NCBI GenBank assembly: GCA_903884505.1
Contig: CAISET010000001.1
Span: 1-64,000, forward strand
Source: an uncultured Microcaldota archaeon
Lineage (GTDB): Archaea > Micrarchaeota > Micrarchaeia > Burarchaeales > Fermentimicrarchaeaceae
DNA: 64,000 nt
Direction of reading: 5' to 3'
In this document: positions 47,501 through 56,143 of the stretch, one piece after another
How positions within the stretch are numbered: the stretch's first letter is position 1
How the letters are laid out: every line of letters starts with the position of its first letter
Program-made: the position numbers and the translations under genes
Notes under the pieces: generated by a model
Database searches by the model: none
Told to the model about the DNA's origin: nothing
The model's input: only the letters and a program-made list of their open reading frames with translations

Positions 47501-49146
47501 TTGGAATTGGCGGTGTTGCCGCTTATCGTGTTGGTGTCGCAAGAGCCATCAAAATCGAAGCCGTAGGTGTTCGAGTTTACGGTGTTGGACGTTATCGCGC
47601 TGCCGGACATGCCATACACGTAAATACCCGTGGTGAAGTTGCTCACGTTGCAGTTCTCGACACTCACTCCGCTTATGCTGTAGGTATTCCAGTTTACTAT
47701 CTGCATGCCGTTGCCCCCGCCCCGGCCTGTGATGCTGTGGTGCTTGCAGTCGAGCTTCGCATCATTTGCCGTGATGTATAAGCAGTCTCCTCCTGTGGAA
47801 GCCAGATTGCTTCCCATCGTGTAGTTGCCGGGTTTATTCAGAATGCAGCCGCAGGAGCTCACCACCCAGCCTGGGGCGCATGCTGGAGGTGGAGGTGGCG
47901 GGCAGCCGGAGTTGCAGGTGATGCTGTCCAAGCATGTAGTCTCTCCGTATGGCATGCAGATGTTGCCATTGCCCTCGGTTTGGGGCACGTCGCATTGGAT
48001 GTCCGCCTGGTTCCAGCAGGCGGTGTTGCCGGTGAGCAGGTTGTTGCTGGAACCCGAGTCCGCATAGATGCCGTAGGAGTTGCTGCTTGCGAGTGCAGTG
48101 TTACCCGTGAGGTTGTTGTCCGTTGCGGAGGCGAGGTAGATGTTGATATTGCTGTTCGAGTTGGCGGTGTTGCCGGTGACGATGTTGGCCGCACCATTAA
48201 GAATGATACCCATGTCAGCGTTCGAACTGGCTGTGTTACTTGTTATGGTATTATTGCTTGACGAGGATGCGTAGATGCCGTCCTGGTTCGCGTTGGCGGT
48301 ATTGCCCGTAATGGTGTCGTAGTTGGAGGACTCCAGGTAAATGCCGGTCCAGAAATTAGTTACCGTACAGTGCCTTACCGTTACTTCTGTGGCGCTTTGC
48401 AGGTAAATGCCGATGCCGCTATACTGGTAGATGCTGCTGTTGATGGTGTGGCCGTAGCAGTCCAGAATAGAGTTGTTGGCATCCGCGGTTATGGTTATGC
48501 AGTACCCCCCATCGGTGTCGTTCAGGTCGCTGTCAAGATAATAATAGCCGGGCTGGTCGTAAACCTGGCCGCATCCCGTAAGGTTTATCGCTCCGGGCGG
48601 CGGAGTGGGGAATGGTGTCGGGCTTCCACTTGGCTGAATGACGGACGCTGGCTCAAGCCTCGCGTTTATGTCTCCGCAGACTAGTCTTTGAGTATTGGTG
48701 CCTGATTCGGTATAGCTGACGCAGGCTGTTCCTTTGTATCTAGCGCCTGCCTCGCCCGTTGCGCCCTCGCACGCGATTCCAGTATTGGGGGAGGTTCCTC
48801 CTGTTATCCACCTGTGCTCTCCTGAGGGGACCGTGATGTCTTCCACAAGGGGAGACGTATGAAGCGCGGCAGTTGAGTTCTGGGAGCAGGAGATGCCTGT
48901 GACTTGAATGGACCTGCCCGTTGCCTGGCCGAAGTCAAGCTCCAGGGAACCGGTCACATTTCCGACTTTGAAGGTGTAGCAGGAGAAGCCTGGTTGGAAG
49001 AGGCAGGTGTTCGGCGTGGTGTTCTGGGGGCTTAGCACGCCGATGTAGAAAAGAACGGCAAGAAGAATGACGACTACGAGGATGGCCCAGCCGTTGGTGA
49101 TAAGAAACTCAATAGCTGCCTGGCCACGGGCGGATTTGCCGGTCAT
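44599..49146 (-). CDS. Giant surface protein: class III (pilin-like) signal peptide, multiple beta-helix modules, C-terminal 7-repeat beta-propeller
   Basis: ARGQAAIEFLITNGWAILVVVILLAVLFYIGV; repeated GNNLTGNTANSN modules separated by CAPGWVVSSCGCxLxxPGxYTL; C-terminal VYFTDYGxGKVYKVPIGGG repeats. Confidence 0.9.
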   Translation of the reverse strand: MTGKSARGQAAIEFLITNGWAILVVVILLAVLFYIGVLSPQNTTPNTCLFQPGFSCYTFKVGNVTGSLELDFGQATGRSIQVTGISCSQNSTAALHTSPLVEDITVPSGEHRWITGGTSPNTGIACEGATGEAGARYKGTACVSYTESGTNTQRLVCGDINARLEPASVIQPSGSPTPFPTPPPGAINLTGCGQVYDQPGYYYLDSDLNDTDGGYCITITADANNSILDCYGHTINSSIYQYSGIGIYLQSATEVTVRHCTVTNFWTGIYLESSNYDTITGNTANANQDGIYASSSSNNTITSNTASSNADMGIILNGAANIVTGNTANSNSNINIYLASATDNNLTGNTALASSNSYGIYADSGSSNNLLTGNTACWNQADIQCDVPQTEGNGNICMPYGETTCLDSITCNSGCPPPPPPACAPGWVVSSCGCILNKPGNYTMGSNLASTGGDCLYITANDAKLDCKHHSITGRGGGNGMQIVNWNTYSISGVSVENCNVSNFTTGIYVYGMSGSAITSNTVNSNTYGFDFDGSCDTNTISGNTANSNNQYGIGLFSSSNNNNLTGNTVSSNFYGITVTSSDNNLIEGNTVTSDSYGLQLGSSNGNNITGNTISSNAYAGIYGQSSNGNSIADNTVSMNGIPYGGIYLSYVSDNNITGNQVSLNNNGIIIDSGSSGNNFAGNYACLNGNSNLLCVDPQNDGGGNVCTPEGENMVCSNSTSCGAGCPLAACSGTCADGVCSGCGGTITTSGAWVVNDDIVCDACNGITINATDVTLDCHNHLFVGPGQNGEYSGVYLNGTSRVVVQNCKPRSFRYGITLNAADGNTLTGNTASSDYDGIYLESSNGNSINGNTATSNSQYGIIIADSSNSNNLTGNNVTFNSYLGIELSYSNWSYLSGNDASSNDQMGIYLESSSSNNLVGNIANNDYYGINLVYSNDNNITDNTCISLGRTYYGIALAASSGNNLTGNNASGYETISLQGSNNNTLTRNTAAGNHGFFLSSSGNNNFTDNTATAVYGFYCNTLDSNNDLGNTCTTEWDCSIPEGGWLSSCPPPPACAPGGVVGSCPCTLNAPGNYTINASGLTSNGHDCIDITANQVTLDCNGSSITGTGYNVGIHLNSVNKATVKNCVVSNFYYGAYLTAASNSNILNNSFNSNTYFGIWLQSANSNNITGNIADSNRDSGIRLDSATGNNLTSNTATDNTNYDFSCPSHTPNNDLGNTCGSRDSCGWLCSCPPDAVCPTLLASGLRVPTGIAVDSSNVYFDDNNGGNVDKVPIGGGNVTVLASGLSSPYDVAVDGSYVYFTVYSGAAVDKVPIGGGSVTALATGLRGPTRIALDSSNVYFTEDNSGKVDQVPIGGGTVVILASGLREPDGITVDGSNVYFTDYGDGKVYKVPIGGGTVTALVSGLSGPESIAVDSSYVYFTEASGGNVKKVPIGGGSVTTLARGSRPYGIAVDSSYVYFAEFDGGNVDKVPIGGGNVTTLVGSLSRPYGIAVDSSNVYFTDYGAGKVYKVPK
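44602..45430 (-). repeat. Seven ~120-bp tandem repeats encoding a beta-propeller
   Basis: Seven copies of xLASGLxxPxGIAVDSSNVYFTxxxGGNVDKVPIGGGxVT. Confidence 0.85.
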
Positions 49147-49264
49147 ATGCTTGGGAAGTTGGCGGAGGCGACTTAAAAGGCTTTTCGACTTTGCAGAATG
49201 GAGCCGTTTTCCGTTGACGCTTTTAGGACACGGAGTTCCGTTCCAGAAGTTAATGCCGAATTAT

Positions 49265-49335
49265 TTGCGGAACGCAACTCCGTGATATGAGCGCACGAAG
49301 AGCGAGCCGCTCTGCTGACGAGCGGTGCGCTCAAC
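49265..49335. repeat. GAGCGAG-box hairpin element between the two adhesin genes
   Basis: GAGCGCA...AGAGCGAGCCGCTCTGCTGACGAGCGG...TGCGCTC; core close to the 36027 element. Confidence 0.6.
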
Positions 49336-49344
49336 CGAAAAGGG

Positions 49345-52300
49345 TCATGGGCAGGTATTTGTGGGGCAGCTGCAAATCCAGTTGCAGGAATCCTTGCTGC
49401 CGCAGGTGTTGCCGCCGAGGTCGTTGTTCGTTGGCGAACTGATGCAGTAGAAGTCATTGTTTGAATTGGCTGTGTTGCCCGTGAAGTTGTTGTTGCTCGA
49501 GGAGTCAAGGAAGATGCCGTAATTGTTTGAGCTGACGGTGTTGCCTGTGAGGATGTTGTACATGTTTGATGAGTCAAGGTAGATACCAATGTTATTTGAA
49601 TTAGCGGTGTTGCCCGTGATATTGTTGCCGCTTGACCCTTGGTATAAGTAAATGCCAATGCCGTTTGAATTGGCGTTATTGTCCGTGATGTTATTGTTGT
49701 TTGAAGACCAGACATATATGCCATAGCGGCTGTTTGAATCGGCAGTGTTGCCTGCGAAGTTGTTGCTGTTGCTTGATGGAGTTAGGAAGATGCCATACTG
49801 ATTTGAATTGGCGGTGTTGCCTGTGAGGTCGTTGTTGGTCGAGGCGGAAAGTTCGATGCCGCGGTCGTTTGAATTGGCGGTGTTGCCCGTGATGATGTTA
49901 TTGCTGTTTGAAGATGATAGCCAGATGCCATTGTTGCTGTTCGAATTGGCAGTGTTGCCGCTTATGGTGTTGCTGTCGCAATGGTTGTCAAGATAGATGC
50001 CGTAGCTGTTCGAATTGGCGGTGTTGCCCGTGATGTCGCTGCCATTTGAGCTGAGCATGTAAATGCCTTCGTTGTTCGAACTGACGTTGCTGTTCAGGAT
50101 GCTGCTGCCGTTTGAGTTCCGTAGAATGATGCCAAAACCAAAGTGGTTCACGTTGCAGTTGTACACGGAAACGCCGCTTACGCCATCAAGGTTAATCCCG
50201 GCATAGTTCCCCTGCCCACTGAGGCTATGGTGCTGGCAGTCCAGCGTGGAGCCGCTGCTTGCCGGGGGGATCGTTATGCAGTCGTTGTTTCCGTTTAGAG
50301 TTAGGTCGCTGTCCAAGGTGTATGCGCCTGCCGGCCAGAGCGTGCATGGGCAGGAGTTCACTACATAGCCGGAGGCACAGGCTGGCGGCTCGGGCGCAGG
50401 GCAGCCGGAACCGCAGGTGATACCGCAGTTCGCCTGCGTGTTGCAGTTGTTTCCGCCATTGTCCGCCTGGCTTGAATCGCAGTAAAGGTCCCCGTATGGA
50501 TTGCTGCACATACTGTTGTCTGTAAAGTTGTTGTTGCTCGACGAGTAGAAGTAGAGGCCATAAAGGATATTGCTGCTTACGTCATTGCCCGTGAAGGTGT
50601 TATTGCTTGAGCCCCACAAGTAAAGGCCGTCGTAAAAGTTGCTGACGCCGCAGTTCTCCACAGTGACACCACTCACACCGCTAAGGAAAATACCTGGATA
50701 CCCTAGATGGAGTGGAGACCCGCTGATGCTGTGGTGCTGGCAGTTGAGCGTGGTGCCGTTGCTTGCAGGCGGAATTGTTATGCAGTAGTTGTTGCCGTCT
50801 AAGGTTAAGTTGCTGTTCAGGGTGTATGTGCCTGCAGGGTAAAGCGCGCATGGGCAGGAGTTCACTACATAGCCCGAGGCGCAGGATGGCGGCTGAGGCG
50901 CAGGGCACTCGGAGCCGCACGTGATGCCGCAGCCCGCCTGAATGTTGCAATTGTTTCCGCCATTGTCTATCTGGCCTGAATCACAGTAAAGGTCCCCGTA
51001 TAGATTGCTGCATGCGTTGTTGTCCACGAGGTTATTGTCATTGCTCGAAGAGTCTAAGTAGATGCCCTTGTAGGTGTTCGAGTTGGCGGTGTTGCCGCTT
51101 ATGGTGTTGTTGTTCGAGGAGGAGAGTTCGATGCCGCCGTAGTCTGAATTGGCGGTGTTGTCCGTTATATTGTTGTTGTTTGAAGACACCAATATGATAC
51201 CCCCATCTGTGTTTGATTTGATAGTGTTGCCGCTTATGGTGTTGTTGTCGCAAGCGCCAGTAAAATAGATGCCGACGCCGTTCGAGCTGAAGTTGCTGTC
51301 TCTTATCACGCTGTCAGACATGCCATATGCGTAGATAGCAGAGCTAAAGTTGCTCACGTCGCAATTCTCAACGGTCACTCCGCTTATGCTGTTAGTATTC
51401 GGGTTGTATAACGCGATGCCGCTGCCCCCATTTTGGTTTGTAATGCGGTGGTGCTGGCAGTCGAGGTTCGCATCATCTGCTGTGATGCTTATGCAGTTCA
51501 CACCTTGTGTTTCGGTGAGGTCGGTTCCAAGCGTGTAGTTGCCGGGAACGCCCAGCACGCACTCGCAGGAGCTTACAACCCAGCCGGGGGCGCACGCAGG
51601 CGGCTCGGGCGCAGGGCAGCCGGAGTTGCAGGTGATGCTGTCCAAGCATGCGGTGCTTCCCTCAGGCATGCAGATGTTGCCGTTACCATCGTTCTGGGGC
51701 GAATCGCAGTAGACGTCCCCCATGTTCCAGCAGGCGGTGTTGGTGGTGAGGGTGGTGCTATCCGAGCCGGATAGGTAAATGCCGAGGTTGGCGTTCTGAT
51801 TGGCGGTGTTGTCGGTTAGGTTGTTGCCGGAAGAAGACATCACGATGAGCCCACAGTCGGCATTCGAATTGGCAGTGTTGCCCGTGATATTATTGTTGTT
51901 CGAGGAATACAGGTAGATGCCTTCGCCGTTTGAGTTTGCGGTGTTGCCGGTGAAGTTATTGTCATTTGAAGACTGCACGTAGATGCCAAGGCTGTTTGTA
52001 TTCGAGCTGACATTGTTGCCAGTTATCGCGCTGCCGGACATGCTTTGTGCGAAGATGCCCGTGCTAAAGTTGCTGACACGGCAGTTTTGGACAGTCACTT
52101 CGCTTATGCTGCCGGTATTCGGGTTGTATAAGTAGATTCCGTTGCCCGCGCCCTGGCCTGTGATACTGTGGCCCCGGCAGTCGAGCTTCGCGTCATTTGC
52201 CGTGATGCCCAAGCAGTCTCCGCCCAGTGTTTCGGTGAGGTCGCTTCCAAGCGTGTAATCTCCGGGAACGCTTAGCACGCATCCGCAGGAGCTTACAACC

Positions 52301-53610
52301 CAGCCGGGCGCGCAGTCGGGGGGCGGCAGGGGCGGGCAGGTTGGGTTGCAGGTGATGCTGCCCGAGCACACTGTTCCCCCGTATGGCGTGCAGATGTTGC
52401 CGTTGCCATCAGTTTGGGACACATCGCAGTAGAGATTGTTATTATAGTTCCAGCAGGCAGTATTGCCTGTGAGCAGGTTGTTGCTTGAACCGGAGTCTGC
52501 GTAGATACCGATGTTGCCGTTCCCCATGACAGTGTTGCCCGTGAGGATGTTGTCGTTGCTTGAACCGACTACGACAATGCCATAATTGGCGTTAGAATCT
52601 ATGGTGTTGCCCGTGACGTTAGTGTAGGTTGAAGTCTGCATGTAGATACCCGTGTCGCCGTTCGAGTTGATGGTGTTGCCAGCGATAATGTTATTGTTGC
52701 CTGGGGTGCTTGCAGCGTACATATAAATGCCCTCAGAGTTTGAGTTGATAGTATTGTCCGTGATGGTGTCGTAGTTGGAGGACTCCATGAGGATGCCCAT
52801 CGAAAAGTTGGTGATGACGCAATGCCTCACGGTTATGTTGCTTGCGGTATTCTGCAGATAGATGCCGATGCCGGTCCATTGGTTGGTACTGCTGAGGGTA
52901 TGGCCGTAGCAGTCCAGTATGGAATTGCTGGCGTCCGCAGTCATGTGTATGCAGTGGCTGCCATCGGTGTCGTTCAGGTCGCTGTCAAGATAGTAGTAGC
53001 CTGGCTGGCTGTAAACCTGCCCACACTCCGTAATATTCAACGCTCCGGGCGGAGGCGTGGGGTATGGCGTTGGAGTCGGGCTTCCGGTTGGCTGAAGGGT
53101 GGATGCCGGCTCGAGCCTCGCGTTTATGTCTCCGCAGATTAATCTTTGGGCATTGGCGCTGGATTCGATGTAATTGATGCAAACTGTGCCCTTGTACCTG
53201 CTACCTGCCACGCCTGTCGCGCCTTCGCAGATGATGCCGCTGTTGTTGGAAGTTCCCCCGGCAATCCAGCGATGCTCTCCTGAGGGGACTGTGATGTCTT
53301 CCGCAAGGGGAGACGTATGAAGCGCGGCAGTTGAGTTCTGGGAGCAGGAGATGCCTGTGACTTGAATGGACCTGCCCGTTGCCTGGCCGAAGTCTAGTTC
53401 TAAACTGCCGGTGCCATTCCCCACTTTGAAGGTATAGCAGGAGAAGCCCGGTTGGAAGAGGCAGGTATTCGGCGTGGTGTTCTGGGGGCTGAGCACTCCG
53501 ATGTAAAAGAGGACGGCAAGAAGAATGACGACTACGAGGATTGCCCAGCCGTTGGTGATAAGGAATTCAATGGCGGCCTGAGCGCGGTTGTTACTGCTTC
53601 TGATGCCCAC
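49345..53610 (-). CDS. Giant surface protein: class III (pilin-like) signal peptide plus multiple beta-helix modules
   Basis: NNRAQAAIEFLITNGWAILVVVILLAVLFYIGV; tandem CAxGxVVxSCxCxL + beta-helix modules; paralog of 44599-49146. Confidence 0.9.
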   Translation of the reverse strand: MGIRSSNNRAQAAIEFLITNGWAILVVVILLAVLFYIGVLSPQNTTPNTCLFQPGFSCYTFKVGNGTGSLELDFGQATGRSIQVTGISCSQNSTAALHTSPLAEDITVPSGEHRWIAGGTSNNSGIICEGATGVAGSRYKGTVCINYIESSANAQRLICGDINARLEPASTLQPTGSPTPTPYPTPPPGALNITECGQVYSQPGYYYLDSDLNDTDGSHCIHMTADASNSILDCYGHTLSSTNQWTGIGIYLQNTASNITVRHCVITNFSMGILMESSNYDTITDNTINSNSEGIYMYAASTPGNNNIIAGNTINSNGDTGIYMQTSTYTNVTGNTIDSNANYGIVVVGSSNDNILTGNTVMGNGNIGIYADSGSSNNLLTGNTACWNYNNNLYCDVSQTDGNGNICTPYGGTVCSGSITCNPTCPPLPPPDCAPGWVVSSCGCVLSVPGDYTLGSDLTETLGGDCLGITANDAKLDCRGHSITGQGAGNGIYLYNPNTGSISEVTVQNCRVSNFSTGIFAQSMSGSAITGNNVSSNTNSLGIYVQSSNDNNFTGNTANSNGEGIYLYSSNNNNITGNTANSNADCGLIVMSSSGNNLTDNTANQNANLGIYLSGSDSTTLTTNTACWNMGDVYCDSPQNDGNGNICMPEGSTACLDSITCNSGCPAPEPPACAPGWVVSSCECVLGVPGNYTLGTDLTETQGVNCISITADDANLDCQHHRITNQNGGSGIALYNPNTNSISGVTVENCDVSNFSSAIYAYGMSDSVIRDSNFSSNGVGIYFTGACDNNTISGNTIKSNTDGGIILVSSNNNNITDNTANSDYGGIELSSSNNNTISGNTANSNTYKGIYLDSSSNDNNLVDNNACSNLYGDLYCDSGQIDNGGNNCNIQAGCGITCGSECPAPQPPSCASGYVVNSCPCALYPAGTYTLNSNLTLDGNNYCITIPPASNGTTLNCQHHSISGSPLHLGYPGIFLSGVSGVTVENCGVSNFYDGLYLWGSSNNTFTGNDVSSNILYGLYFYSSSNNNFTDNSMCSNPYGDLYCDSSQADNGGNNCNTQANCGITCGSGCPAPEPPACASGYVVNSCPCTLWPAGAYTLDSDLTLNGNNDCITIPPASSGSTLDCQHHSLSGQGNYAGINLDGVSGVSVYNCNVNHFGFGIILRNSNGSSILNSNVSSNNEGIYMLSSNGSDITGNTANSNSYGIYLDNHCDSNTISGNTANSNSNNGIWLSSSNSNNIITGNTANSNDRGIELSASTNNDLTGNTANSNQYGIFLTPSSNSNNFAGNTADSNSRYGIYVWSSNNNNITDNNANSNGIGIYLYQGSSGNNITGNTANSNNIGIYLDSSNMYNILTGNTVSSNNYGIFLDSSSNNNFTGNTANSNNDFYCISSPTNNDLGGNTCGSKDSCNWICSCPTNTCP

Positions 53611-53776
53611 GAGAGATGGATTTGCTGCGGCAGTTTATAAGGATTTATTCGCGGGTCCTTTGCCAGGAAGATTCGGCTGGGGCACCCGGCCCGCAACAGG
53701 GTATTGGGGTTTCTGCAAAGCCCCTGCTACGCTATCTATTTATAGTCAGTGCGGCAACTTCTTCTCGGTGAGCGCG

Positions 53777-54040
53777 ATGGGCGATTTGCTGGAGTTTTAC
53801 GGCAGGGAGTGCGGGCCGTGCAAGAAGATGGCAGTGCTTGTCAAGCAGCTGGAGAATGAGTCCGGCGTGAAGGTGGATAAGCTCGAGGTCTGGCACGATG
53901 CGAAGAACCAGGAGATGATGATGAGATATGCGGAGGGAAGGTGCATGAGCGTTCCCTTTTTCTTCAACAAGAAGACCGAGGAGTATATTTGCGGAGAGGC
54001 TGATTACGAAAGGCTGAAGAAGTGGGCGGGGGTTGGATGA
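53777..54040 (+). CDS. Thioredoxin-fold protein
   Basis: MGDLLEFYGRECGPCKKMAVLVKQLE...SVPFFFNKKTEEYICGEADYERL. Confidence 0.8.
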   Translation: MGDLLEFYGRECGPCKKMAVLVKQLENESGVKVDKLEVWHDAKNQEMMMRYAEGRCMSVPFFFNKKTEEYICGEADYERLKKWAGVG

Positions 54041-54960
54041 TGGCAAAGCCCGATTGGCTGAAGGTTAGGCTGGAGACGGCTGGGAAATTTGCAGAGACCT
54101 CGAAGGCACTTTTTGAGCTGGGGCTGAGCACGGTCTGCGACGGGGCGCACTGCCCGAACAAGTGCGAGTGCTGGGGAAAAGGCACCGCGACCTTTATGGT
54201 GTTGGGCGAGGCCTGCACAAGGAGATGCGGGTTCTGCACAGTGAAGAATGGCGTGATGGAGAGGCCGGATGAGACCGAACCGGAAAGGCTTGCGCAGGCA
54301 GTGAGCAGGCTCAGGCTGAATTATGTAGTTGTGACTTCGGTGACGAGGGATGACCTGCCGGATGGCGGGGCTGCCCATTTCGCCAGGTGCGTGGAAGAGG
54401 CCAAGAAGGCGAAGGCGATTGTGGAAGTGCTGATTCCGGATTTCAGCGGCAGGATTGAGAGCCTGAGGCTGGTAGTTGATGCGGGGCCGCATGTTCTTGG
54501 GCATAATATCGAGACCGTGCGCGAGCTTACCGGGAAGGTTAGGGACCCGAGGGCGGGCTATGAGACCAGCCTTTCTGTTCTCAGAATGTCGAAGAGGCTG
54601 AATCCGGAAATTAAAACGAAGTCCTCGCTGATGCTCGGGCTCGGGGAGAGCCGGGAGCAGGTGGTGCGCACGATGAAGGATTTGCGCGAGGCAAAGGTTG
54701 ATATCCTGACTCTCGGGCAATATTTGCGGCCTTCGGATAGGCAGGTGCCCGTGGAAAGGTATGTCCCGCCGAAGGAGTTTGCGGAGCTGAAAGAGGTTGC
54801 GGAGAAGATGGGCTTTGCCTGCTCCGCAGGGCCTTTCGTGAGGAGCAGCTACATGGCAAAAGAAATGTTCGAGAAGTGCGGAGGTTCAGGAACCGACGAT
54901 GTGCGCCGCGAGCGAGGCCGTTTGGCAACGGCGAGCGAGCGTGCGCATCGGGGGTTCTGA
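54037..54960 (+). CDS. lipA: Lipoyl synthase
   Basis: CDGAHCPNKCECWGKGTATFMVLGEACTRRCGFCTVK, C-terminal GPFVRSSYMAKEMFEK; last ~27 codons come from an inserted repeat. Confidence 0.93.
   Translation: MMAKPDWLKVRLETAGKFAETSKALFELGLSTVCDGAHCPNKCECWGKGTATFMVLGEACTRRCGFCTVKNGVMERPDETEPERLAQAVSRLRLNYVVVTSVTRDDLPDGGAAHFARCVEEAKKAKAIVEVLIPDFSGRIESLRLVVDAGPHVLGHNIETVRELTGKVRDPRAGYETSLSVLRMSKRLNPEIKTKSSLMLGLGESREQVVRTMKDLREAKVDILTLGQYLRPSDRQVPVERYVPPKEFAELKEVAEKMGFACSAGPFVRSSYMAKEMFEKCGGSGTDDVRRERGRLATASERAHRGF
54877..54960. repeat. 84-bp GAGCGAG-box hairpin element inserted in the 3' end of lipA
   Basis: TGCGGAGGTTCAGGAACCGACGATGTGCGCCGCGAGCGAGGCCGTTTGGCAACGGCGAGCGAGCGTGCGCATCGGGGGTTCTGA, flanked by 36-bp repeats 54841-54876 and 54961-54996. 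Confidence 0.8.
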
Positions 54961-54997
54961 AGGAGCAGTTACATGGCGAAGGAGATGTTCGAGAAGA

Positions 54998-56134
54998 GTG
55001 GTGGTGCGCGTGGCGTTGGTTGATGATTTTGATCCGCTGAAGGGCAAGATGCTCCAAATTCTTGACAAGGGGGGAAAAGTGGTTGCACCGAAGCTGGAGC
55101 CGAAGCTTCCCGCAGAGCTGCTGAAGAAGATTTATTACACAATGGTGCTGTCGCGGCTTGCGGATGACAGGTTCCTGAAGCTGCAGAGGGGCGGGAGGAT
55201 AGGGACGTTCGCGCCTTCGGTCGGGCAGGAGGCCGCGCAGGCCGGGAGCGCTGCCGCACTTGAAAACGATGATTGGACAGTGCACTCGTTCAGGGAGCAG
55301 GCTGCGTACCTTTTCCGCGGGCTGCCGCTTGAGAAGATAATACTTTACTTCGGGGGCGATGCGCGGGGGAACAGGATTCCGGACGGGATGAACGTGCTGC
55401 CGATGGCGGTGCCTGTCGCGACGCAGGTGCTGCATGCCGTTGGGATAGCGTGGGCTGCGAAAGCGAAGAAGGAGAAAAGCGCCGTGATGTGCTATTTCGG
55501 GGATGGCGCGACATCGGAAGGCGACTTCTACGAGGGACTGAATTTCGCCGGGGTGATGAAGGCGCCAGTAGTTTTCGTCTGCCAGAACAACCAGTACGCA
55601 ATCTCCGTGCCGAGGGGGAAGCAGACCGCTGCGAAGACGCTCGCGCAGAAGTCCATCGCCTGCGGGTTCCCGGGAATACAGGTTGACGGGAACGATGCGC
55701 TAGCAATGTACGCCGCGTGCAGGGAGGCGGTTGAAAGGGCGAGAAGCGGGGGCGGGCCCACGCTCATCGAGGCGTACACCTACAGGATGTGGATGCACAC
55801 GACTGCCGACGACCCGAAGAAGTACAGAAGCTCGCAGGAAGAGGAGGAGTGGAAGGGGAAGGACCCCATCAAGAGGATGCGGAACTATCTTGCGGGCAAG
55901 GGAATCTGGAGCGAGGAATTCGAGAAGGAGACCCAGCAGAAGGCGCTGGCGGAGATTGATAAGGCAGTGAAGGCAGCGGAAGCAATCACACCTCCGAAGC
56001 CTGACGACTTGTTCGATTACATGTTTGCAGAGATTACGCCCGAACTGGCCGGGCAGAAGGCATACCTGAAGAAGGCGCTCGCGGAGAGGGAAATCGAGGA
56101 GGAGCAGCCGGAGATAAAGGGCGGTTTCCCATAG
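54998..56134 (+). CDS. pdhA: Pyruvate/2-oxoacid dehydrogenase E1 alpha
   Basis: HSFREQAAYLFRGLPLEKI..., YFGDGATSEGDFYEGLNFAGVMKAPVVFVCQNNQYAISVPR, EAYTYRMWMHTTADDP; start uncertain, ORF-track start lies inside the repeat. Confidence 0.9.
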   Translation: MVVRVALVDDFDPLKGKMLQILDKGGKVVAPKLEPKLPAELLKKIYYTMVLSRLADDRFLKLQRGGRIGTFAPSVGQEAAQAGSAAALENDDWTVHSFREQAAYLFRGLPLEKIILYFGGDARGNRIPDGMNVLPMAVPVATQVLHAVGIAWAAKAKKEKSAVMCYFGDGATSEGDFYEGLNFAGVMKAPVVFVCQNNQYAISVPRGKQTAAKTLAQKSIACGFPGIQVDGNDALAMYAACREAVERARSGGGPTLIEAYTYRMWMHTTADDPKKYRSSQEEEEWKGKDPIKRMRNYLAGKGIWSEEFEKETQQKALAEIDKAVKAAEAITPPKPDDLFDYMFAEITPELAGQKAYLKKALAEREIEEEQPEIKGGFP

Positions 56135-56143
56135 GTGATGCGC

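Noticed and set aside
44599-53610. Short recurring GTTGTTGCCxGTGATG units resembling a CRISPR-like array
   Set aside because: They are in-frame codons for GNNITGNT beta-helix repeats with irregular spacing; no constant repeat/spacer organisation and no cas genes
54958-54960. TGA readthrough or selenocysteine in lipA
   Set aside because: The in-frame continuation is better explained by an insertion with target duplication; no SECIS-like evidence assessed, so mentioned only as a test
54899-54997. ORF-track N-terminal extension of E1alpha (MCAASEAVWQRRASV...)
   Set aside because: This part is translated repeat element plus duplicated lipA tail; the true start is probably a GTG at about 54998-55010 or a later ATG
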